A stretch of DNA of 64,000 nucleotides, from the NCBI GenBank assembly GCA_017979445.1, contig CM030716.1:11993276-12057275 (forward strand), in the 5' to 3' direction. The stretch comes from Akebia trifoliata. Lineage: Eukaryota; Streptophyta; Magnoliopsida; Ranunculales; Lardizabalaceae. Below are positions 60,701 to 64,000 of this stretch, one piece after another. The notes under the pieces are model-generated. The model worked only from the letters and a program-made list of their open reading frames with translations. It searched no databases and was not told the DNA's origin. Position 1 is the first letter of the stretch, and every line of letters starts with the position of its first letter. Position numbers and translations under genes: made by a program.

Positions 60701-61159
60701 AACAATTTCTTCAATCACTGGTCAATTTAATTTAATAGAGACCATTAGAAGTTCAAAAATTCGAAAACCATTAAACAAAAACTGTAAAAATCTAAACCCA
60801 TAAAAGAGAAACGTCCCAAAATGAAAAATATGAATAAAAAATAAGAAGAAGAAGAAATACAAAAATTGAAAAATTCAAATCAAACAAAAATTTAAAAAAA
60901 ATCCAAACCCATTAAAGAGAAATTATTAATTTAAAGAAGCAGAAACATATTAAGTTATGTTACCAGTGCTGTGCAGAGGAGGAAGGGTAAGTCGGGGGAA
61001 AACTGAACAGTTCAAGGGTAGTTTTGTCCATATATTTGATACAAACGAGCTTCTGCAACGATTTCGATAGAGTGATAGCGATTCAACACGTAAAGGGTTT
61101 GGGAGGAGAGAGAATGGAGAGATGTGAGTGGGAGAAGAGAGAAGAGACGACCGTTGCAT
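27404..61159 (-). CDS. RimM-family protein with C-terminal UDP-sugar-pyrophosphorylase-like domain, 10 exons
   Basis: Ten exons with GT-AG borders and consistent phase give 678 codons: 61159-60964, 60717-60581, 60498-60364, 48242-48132, 46805-46524, 46039-45840, 31657-31333, 29732-29622, 28666-28475, 27751-27404. Residues 1-65 are Ser/Arg-rich and Asp/Glu-poor, as in plastid transit peptides. Residues 80-155 carry the RimM motif [16 protein letters not shown]; 157-287 form a PRC-barrel with [11 protein letters not shown] and end in TPPKGLLEL. Residues about 430-678 resemble UDP-GlcNAc pyrophosphorylase ([50 protein letters not shown]). RimM assists 16S rRNA and 30S subunit maturation, so a plastid ribosome role is inferred. 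As I recall, Arabidopsis has one gene of this architecture. No stop or shift interrupts it despite 26 kb of intronic mobile DNA. Confidence 0.9.
28073..28428. mobile_element. MITE, family M1 copy 1, in intron 9
   Basis: The left end AGCTGCTATTAGCACCCCAA and the inverse of the right end AGCTGTTATTGGCATCCCAA match closely, and the similarity continues into ACTTTTACTTATTA. A second copy in the other orientation lies at 62855-63175. Confidence 0.82.
28475..28666 (-). CDS. RimM-UAP gene exon 9
   Basis: 64 codons with [25 protein letters not shown] and GSGGVFSLL. The acceptor is TTTCAG|GT and the donor TTCAG|GTTAG. Confidence 0.92.
29622..29732 (-). CDS. RimM-UAP gene exon 8
   Basis: 37 codons with [11 protein letters not shown] and LDHDYFSFD, matching a conserved segment of UDP-sugar pyrophosphorylases. 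The acceptor is CTACAG|AT and the donor AAAAG|GTTAG. Confidence 0.9.
30145..30480 (+). other. Unrecognised open frame in intron 7
   Basis: A 111-codon frame is open but shows no known motif. It sits antisense within an intron of the RimM-UAP gene. I do not claim it is a gene. Confidence 0.2.
30670..30795 (-). mobile_element. Au-like SINE fragment, in intron 7
   Basis: On the minus strand GGATTTACACAAGCC, known from plant Au-type SINEs, is followed by a body that ends GTCGTC and an A-tail (T run at 30667-30680 on the plus strand). The tRNA-like head is missing or decayed. Confidence 0.5.
30909..30944. repeat. T18-G18 homopolymer junction
   Basis: About 18 T are followed directly by about 18 G. 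The exact lengths are unreliable in any assembly. Confidence 0.9.
31333..31657 (-). CDS. RimM-UAP gene exon 7 (UAP-like domain start)
   Basis: The acceptor ATCATAG|G completes the split Arg codon of exon 6, which argues that no exon is missing from the 14-kb intron. It contains [20 protein letters not shown], aligned by eye to the start of the pyrophosphorylase fold but without GGxGTR. Confidence 0.85.
32260..32350 (-). mobile_element. Short tRNA-derived SINE, in intron 6
   Basis: The minus strand reads an A-box-like TTGGGTTAGTTGGTAAAG, then a B-box-like GGGATCAAAACCCCA, then CTTGCCTAAC and an A-rich tail. CTCCAAA occurs on both sides and may be the target duplication. Confidence 0.65.
33136..35320. 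repeat. Inverted repeat pair, arms of about 300 bp
   Basis: 33136-33440 is the approximate inverse of 35020-35320; for example TCACTTATCCTATT and AGGGAAGAGGAGATC occur in both arms. A second, interleaved pair (33476-33505 with 35421-35451, containing CCAATGGTCT) lies just outside or inside these arms. Ends begin GAGCAnCTCC, as in several plant TIR elements. Confidence 0.75.
33550..34960 (-). pseudogene. LINE (non-LTR) relic: RT C-terminus and zinc-binding domain
   Basis: Minus-strand frames carry [20 protein letters not shown] (34950-34770), typical of the end of plant L1 RT, then [15 protein letters not shown] near 34380, then [17 protein letters not shown] with C-x2-C and a downstream H/C near 34150-33940, the zf-RVT domain. 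An A-tail equivalent (T run on plus) lies near 33550. It is 5'-truncated and full of shifts. Confidence 0.75.
35456..37469. other. Intron 6 sequence without a recognised feature
   Basis: Short open frames at 36916-36493 on the minus strand show no firm family match; a LINE relic is possible. A GA-rich trinucleotide run lies near 35697-35716. Confidence 0.4.
37470..40450. repeat. Large palindrome copying a Copia 5' end
   Basis: 37470-38674 is the inverse of 39140-40450, with a 465-bp unique spacer. Each arm contains, from the centre outward, about 600 bp of flanking DNA, a Copia LTR (37962-38099 inverted; 39695-39831 direct), the primer site, and leader sequence. The arms share the same LTR insertion point. 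They differ by many substitutions and by extra leader repeats in the right arm. Confidence 0.9.
39695..44451 (+). mobile_element. Decayed Ty1/Copia element in intron 6
   Basis: LTRs at 39695-39831 and 44329-44451 both begin TATTGGAAATAAT. The primer site TGGTATCAAAGC follows the first, and CTTGAGGGAGAG precedes the second. Imperfect flanks ATTCT and ATCCT may be the target duplication. Gag is mostly lost except for a zinc-knuckle relic near 41050. Protease ([11 protein letters not shown], 41363), integrase ([11 protein letters not shown], 42130), RT (VYVDDIIL, 43513) and RNase H ([10 protein letters not shown], 44084) are readable in broken frames with many stops. It belongs to the same broad family as the element at 48791-54256. 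Confidence 0.9.
41110..44325 (+). pseudogene. Copia gag-pol remnant of the decayed element
   Basis: Domains follow in the order protease, integrase, RT, RNase H, as expected for Copia. RT ends [17 protein letters not shown] and [10 protein letters not shown] are recognisable. Stops occur every few hundred bases, so no protein is expected. Confidence 0.85.
44452..45055. other. Intron 6 sequence without a recognised feature
   Basis: AT-rich, with no domain, terminal repeat or SINE box seen. Confidence 0.4.
45056..45345. repeat. Unclassified interspersed repeat U1, copy 1
   Basis: It begins TACTAGAGTTCGCTCGTGCC, contains GA-rich runs with GTATTATTGAAAAAGG, and ends TTTTATTATATAGAT. A related copy is at 46998-47262. 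The head and tail recall Helitron-like plant repeats, but no diagnostic hairpin and CTRR end is shown. Confidence 0.5.
45840..46039 (-). CDS. RimM-UAP gene exon 6 (linker helix)
   Basis: It starts [19 protein letters not shown], a basic helix, and ends at phase 2 (ATGAG|GTGAA). It connects the two domains. Its 3' intron is 14.2 kb. Confidence 0.88.
46524..46805 (-). CDS. RimM-UAP gene exon 5 (PRC-barrel)
   Basis: 94 whole codons from [20 protein letters not shown] to [11 protein letters not shown]. The acceptor is TTCTAG|GA and the donor AATTG|GTAGG. An acidic insert ([13 protein letters not shown]) sits mid-domain. Confidence 0.93.
46998..47262. repeat. Unclassified interspersed repeat U1, copy 2
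   Basis: It begins TATACTATAGTTTGCCCGTG and shares GAGGTATTATTGAAAAAGG and AGAGGAAAGATAGTA with copy 1. Its TA-rich tail is interrupted by the MITE at 47262-47623. Confidence 0.5.
47262..47623. mobile_element. MITE with long TIRs and nested hairpins, in intron 4
   Basis: GGGGAGCGTTTGGAGGCCCT at the left is matched by the inverse of the right end, GGGTGGCGTTTGGAGGCCCT; the arms extend about 95 bp. The interior has a further inverted pair built on TTAGAAGTTTCGGAATGGGC, so four copies of that string lie in alternating orientation. The superfamily is uncertain. Confidence 0.85.
48132..48242 (-). CDS. RimM-UAP gene exon 4 (RimM/PRC junction)
   Basis: 37 whole codons with [20 protein letters not shown], a RimM PRC-barrel entry motif. 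The acceptor is CCCAG|GC and the donor TTAAG|GTATG. Confidence 0.92.
49062..50456 (-). CDS. Copia RT-RNase H (open 464-codon frame)
   Basis: RT landmarks are [40 protein letters not shown] and the catalytic [10 protein letters not shown]. RNase H shows [22 protein letters not shown] and [10 protein letters not shown]. The frame is uninterrupted until a shift near 49085, short of the usual C-terminus. It is the best-preserved part of the element. Confidence 0.95.
   Translation of the reverse strand: MTTEMDALQKNHTWELVSLPSGARTVGCKWVFTVKYLANGIVDRYKARLVAKGFTQTPGQDFGATFAPVAKLTIVRLLISLAACHSWPLHQLDVKNAFLNGDLTEIIYMDPPPGFHLQGEYSGKVCRLLKSLYGLKQSPRAWFQRFSEVILSMGFSRCHSDHTCFIRRGVDGRNTIVLVYVDDIIVTGNDVQWIDRVKRQLGNVFEVKDLGPLKYFLGIEVARSRRDISLSQRKYTLDLLQDTGMLGCRPASSPMDQNHRLHAESGELLSDPSSYQRLVGRLIYLTNSRPDLTFAVSQFMDTPRTSHLDAVYRILRYLKSRPGLGLFYSSTIQPHLSCFTDADYASSITDRRSTSDFCTFYGGNLISWKSKKQSVVSRSSAEAEYRAMALGTCELLWLRSLLTELGFPIAGSSLLFCDNKSAIMLASDSVLHERTKHIEVDVHFLREKVRSGALETVLFLLQIN
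50457..53212 (-). pseudogene. Copia gag, protease and integrase (several stops)
   Basis: Gag opens at 53212 with [20 protein letters not shown] and has the knuckle [14 protein letters not shown] near 52390. Protease [15 protein letters not shown] sequence is near 52100. Integrase (51556-51017) has [20 protein letters not shown] and [12 protein letters not shown], giving D, D and E. At least three single-base stops interrupt it (near 52779, 52246 and 52110), each removed by reading G for A on the coding strand or C for T, plus a stop at 51017. The linker to RT is Ser/Pro-rich. Confidence 0.9.
53460..54000. repeat. Leader tandem repeats with CCTGATCGCAGG
   Basis: The 12-mer CCTGATCGCAGG or close variants occurs about a dozen times in units of roughly 40-50 bp, grouped into a ~93-bp super-unit (GATCGCAGACTTGATTTGGA occurs twice). 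It lies between the gag start and the primer site. Confidence 0.88.
54257..55084. other. Intron 3 sequence between the two Copia elements
   Basis: AT-rich host DNA. A short repeat CACCATCATCTTTCTTAAT occurs at about 54906 and 54989. No gene is seen. Confidence 0.45.
55090..55471 (+). repeat. 5' LTR of the plus-strand Copia element
   Basis: 382 bp, with three units of a ~62-bp repeat built on GTTAGTTAGCTGTACAAATC. It lacks the TATAAATA present in the 3' LTR. Confidence 0.95.
55530..59950 (+). pseudogene. Copia gag-pol polyprotein with four lesions
   Basis: Gag starts at 55530 ([20 protein letters not shown]); the knuckle [15 protein letters not shown] is near 56380. Protease [12 protein letters not shown] is near 56720, integrase [20 protein letters not shown] and QQNGVVERK at 57260-57570, with Cys where Gly is usual after DIW. 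RT has [12 protein letters not shown] and [12 protein letters not shown], and RNase H has [13 protein letters not shown] and [10 protein letters not shown]. Lesions: a TAA at 56241, a one-base loss near 57693, a shift in an A run near 58968, and a TGA at 59153. Everything else is open, so the copy is recent but dead as written. Confidence 0.95.
59958..60283 (+). repeat. 3' LTR of the plus-strand Copia element
   Basis: 326 bp, with two units of the ~62-bp repeat. It has TGTATAAATAAAGG (near 60166), a TATA-type box. Confidence 0.95.
60364..60498 (-). CDS. RimM-UAP gene exon 3 (RimM N-domain)
   Basis: The acceptor is TTTCAG|CC and the donor ACAAG|GTGAA, with 45 whole codons. The donor opens the 12.1-kb intron that holds two Copia elements. 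Confidence 0.9.
60581..60717 (-). CDS. RimM-UAP gene exon 2 (RimM N-domain start)
   Basis: The acceptor is GACCAG|TG and the donor CAAAG|GTAAG. It encodes the conserved [16 protein letters not shown] and GFPELRF. Confidence 0.92.
60964..61159 (-). CDS. RimM-UAP gene exon 1 (transit-peptide region)
   Basis: The ATG opens a Ser/Leu/Arg-rich leader of 65 codons. The donor is CACTG|GTAAC. It ends after the first base of a Val codon. Confidence 0.85.
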
Positions 61160-61489
61160 TTTTTTCGTTTTTTAAGGGAAAGAAGGGGAAACTAAAGAGT
61201 GTAGAGCTGAAACTGAAAGCTCGAAGAACAGTGGACATAAATTAACAGGTAAGGGTAATTTAGTCATTTAAATTTATTTATAGGGATTATTGTGGAAATG
61301 TAGAGAGATATTTAAAAGGTGGGAAGCAAAATGTTTGTGGAGAGACACCACAAAATCTCTTCACTGGAGTAGCGGGGTTTTTCTTGCCACATGGGAAGAT
61401 GACATGGCTGCCTCGAATGGTCTAGTTGACGACAAAATTACAAACACAATGGTTGATTTGTTCATTATTATTATTATGAGATAATTACT
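61160..61489 (-). promoter_or_regulatory. 5' flank and probable promoter of the RimM-UAP gene
   Basis: The start codon lies at 61159 and the gene reads leftward, so this flank should hold its 5' UTR and core promoter. A pyrimidine-rich stretch on the gene strand precedes the ATG. No clear TATA box was found at a fixed distance. Confidence 0.4.
61290..61430. repeat. Diverged direct repeat D, copy 1
   Basis: It shares AAAATGTTTGTGGAG and the following CACCACAAAA-type sequence with 63195-63337 over about 140 bp. Function unknown. Confidence 0.75.
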
Positions 61490-61493
61490 TACG

Positions 61494-62562
61494 ACATGTT
61501 TGATTGCATGAAAAAAATTGCTTGGAAAATCATGTCAGAAAAATACCTTTTTATTGTTTAAGCATGTCATAGAAAATTTCGTGGAAAATTATTTTTTTTG
61601 TTTGATTTGCATTTAAATGACAACAAAAATCATTATTTAAAAAAAAATTTGTACTAATTATATATAAAAAATCATGTTAAAATCATTTTTGTAAAAAGTT
61701 TGAAATAATCTCTTTTATAAAGTAGGATAAAAAATTCCTTTAATAGACAATCACTGAGAGTATCTACAAATACAATGACCATGATCAAATGCTTTAGGGT
61801 TGTAGAGGATAAAATTCTTTGGACTTAGAAAAACATTCAAAAGAAGTTAATTTTTCACCCGTTGAATTTTACTTTTAAATTTGGGAGTTTTGTAATCATT
61901 CATTTTCAAAACCCTAGATCAAGTGCACAAAGGAAATTATTTTTTTATTTTTAATATGAGTTTTTCTATGAAATCCAGTGGGTTGTGTTGGATTGCAAAT
62001 GTGTTCATCTATTTGAGCATTACAACCCTTAGTAAGGCTTACATCTTTACTAAGTTAGTAAGCAACATGTTCCTAATGTATGATTTCAACATTATACGAC
62101 TCGTTGAAACATTGTAACACTCCTTCAATCAATAGTTGTTTAAAACATGTAAAAAATAAGTTCGAAGGCCACCCCAGTAGTTTACAACTACTATAACTCT
62201 TCAACTAGTAGTTACTTCACACTATACTACTCCTTAAACTCATAAAATCCTATCCTAAAGCCTAAAAAATAAGAAATCTAATTGAAAAAAAAAAAAAAAA
62301 AGCGAGAGAGCTTTTAATGCTATTCATTTTTTATTTATTTTTGTTTATTCTTTTATTTATTATTAATTGTTTGTATGTTGGCAAATCGATTTCCAAGGGA
62401 GGTAAGAATTGGATTTGCCTATAATCATGGAAAATCCTCCATACGGACAAATCAATTTCCCTGCAAATTTTTTATTTATTTGTTATGTCAAACACGTGAA
62501 AATACCTTTTTACCACGACAAATATTTTTCAAGCTAATTTTCCTTGCAATCAAACGCACCCA
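61494..62562. mobile_element. TIR element of about 1.07 kb
   Basis: The left end has ATGTTTGATTGCATGAAAAA and the inverse of the right end has GCGTTTGATTGCAAGGAAAA, with AAATACCTTTTT inside both. No transposase is seen. The target duplication is unclear. Confidence 0.6.
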
Positions 62563-62854
62563 TAATGAATCATGACCGAGGAATTTCTTTGTAAATAGTA
62601 AATGCCCTTAACTTTTTGGACGATAACTTGAAAGTCAAGTGATGATTCAAATAGTTGGGATCCATGACTTAAATGGTTGATCTCAATGATTTGAATCATC
62701 AATCTCAATGATTTTAGTTTGGTGTGAGAAATAATAAGAATGAGAGATTTTTATGATTAGATTATTAAGCTATTGCCAAAAATCAAGGTGCATTTAGAAA
62801 GAAGTCCCTACTCTCTACAACAAACCACCGCCAACCGTCAACATTTTTTAAGAA

Positions 62855-63175
62855 AGTTATTATTGGCACCCCAACTTGTTTTTATTACACTTCAATTTCT
62901 AAAATTATTACCACACCACAATAAAAGATTAAAACGCACTCTTCAAACATTACAAAAAAATTGGCTCAAGTTATTAATCAACATTATAGCACTCATTCAA
63001 ACAATTTCAGTATTTGTTTACAATTGGGATTAGGCTCATATAAAATCATAAACCTAAAAATAGAAATATAATAAAAAAAAGATTACTTTGTCACCCCAAA
63101 TTTTACTTATTCTTAATCACCTACTTATTTTTAATTGGGGTGTAATAAGTAAAAATTAGGCTGCCAATAGTAGCT
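62855..63175. mobile_element. MITE, family M1 copy 2 (inverted relative to copy 1)
   Basis: The ends are AGTTATTATTGGCACCCCAA and the inverse of GGCTGCCAATAGTAGCT. The interior shares ACAATTTCAGTA and GTTTACAATT with the inverse of 28073-28428. Confidence 0.8.
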
Positions 63176-63194
63176 CTCTTTTTTAAAAGAATTG

Positions 63195-63337
63195 TTGTGG
63201 AAGTCGATGGAGATACTTGAGGGATGGGAAGTAAAATGTTTGTGGAGGGATACCACAAAACCTATTCAATGGAGTGACAGGGCTTTTCTTTCAACATGGA
63301 AGATGGCATGGCTACTTCAGATAATCTAGTTGATAGA
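63195..63337. repeat. Diverged direct repeat D, copy 2
   Basis: It matches 61290-61430 in the same orientation, with scattered substitutions. Confidence 0.75.
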
Positions 63338-63383
63338 TAAACCCTATGGTTGTTTTGGTGGATAGTGGAGGACGATAAAATCC

Positions 63384-64000
63384 CTTAGAGCATCTCTAAT
63401 GGAGATGTTAAAAGTCAGACGTTAAAAGGTGCCACATAGGCAACTTGAATGCATGCTAACAAACAAGTTTGTTTAACAATCTCAGTACCTCCAATATATA
63501 TGTTAGTGTACATGTTATCTCCTACTCCCAACGGCTATATTTTGTCCCTACCCTCAACGACTATATTTTGTCCTCACCTCTACTACTATTTTTTTTCCTA
63601 TTAATCCATTCGTTCTTCTTTTAGAAACTATCAATTTTATCTCCTTGCATTCATCTTTATCTTAAGTTTTAAATAAATAAACGACTTCATAATCACGATT
63701 TATTCCTATGATTGAGTCTAATTCTTCTACATTTTAAAGTTTTTCAAGTAAGAAGTGCTCATCATTTAAAGATCAAAAAGTAGTTACCCAACAATATAAC
63801 AATGAGTGCAAGAGAATTAATTTGTTGCCAACTAAAGGGCTAATAGTACTCTTACAATCAGTTGGAAGCAGACAATACATTAAGTGTGACTAAGAGGGAA
63901 CCCATTTACAAATATGGAAATATTATTTTGTCGAGAATTATAGATATCTAGCTAACTACTTTTGTCGACGTTACCGAATGCGACGAGAGTTATTACTTTG
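63384..64000. mobile_element. Possible left end of a TIR transposon running off the window
   Basis: TTA is followed by GAGCATCTCTAATGGAGATG, a start common to plant PIF/Harbinger-type elements, which duplicate TTA. A short repeat (GGCTATATTTTGTCC and GACTATATTTTGTCC, about 63533 and 63560) follows. The right end is not in the window. Confidence 0.35.

Noticed and set aside
1..64000. An integrated pararetrovirus
   Set aside because: All RT regions have LTRs, primer sites and integrase of Gypsy or Copia order; no movement protein or viral coat domain was seen.

Overview
The window is nuclear DNA of a flowering plant, probably a eudicot. It holds a spliced GT-AG gene with a plastid-type N-terminus, Ty3/Gypsy and Ty1/Copia LTR retrotransposons, a LINE relic, tRNA-derived SINEs and TIR/MITE elements. 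No bacterial operon, CRISPR array or phage is present. About nine tenths of the sequence is mobile or repetitive.

Layout. (1) 1-20027: one very large Tat/Ogre-type Gypsy element on the minus strand. Its 5' LTR (17981-20027), an Arg-type PBS, a long leader, an extra ORF, a minisatellite, gag and pro-RT-RNaseH-aRNaseH-integrase follow in order. Its 3' region carries a captured, intronless START-domain fragment of a plant HD-ZIP IV transcription factor. The 3' LTR runs off the left edge. The captured fragment appears twice around a 100-N gap (3030-3129). The two copies end exactly at the gap, so this is most likely an unmerged contig overlap and not a biological duplication. (2) 20028-27300: older debris, namely a 251-bp tandem duplication, a hAT-like element, a decayed Tat relative on the same strand (PR-RT, with a degenerate LTR split by a SINE), and a (CA)n tract. 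(3) 27404-61159: one intact host gene on the minus strand. Ten exons join in phase into 678 residues: plastid-type leader, RimM domain, PRC-barrel and a C-terminal UDP-sugar-pyrophosphorylase-like domain without its nucleotide loop. (4) The 12-kb intron 3 holds two Copia elements in opposite orientation (48791-54256 minus; 55090-60283 plus). The 14-kb intron 6 holds a decayed Copia (39695-44451), a ~3-kb palindrome that copies its 5' end in inverted form, and a LINE inside inverted repeats. (5) 61160-64000: gene 5' flank with TIR elements, one of them a second copy of a MITE found in intron 9.

The host gene would make a RimM-type ribosome-maturation factor for plastids (targeting is inferred). 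The mobile elements serve only themselves, and most of their frames are broken. Splice sites were read by eye and rest on consistent phase and family resemblance. No alignment or search was run.
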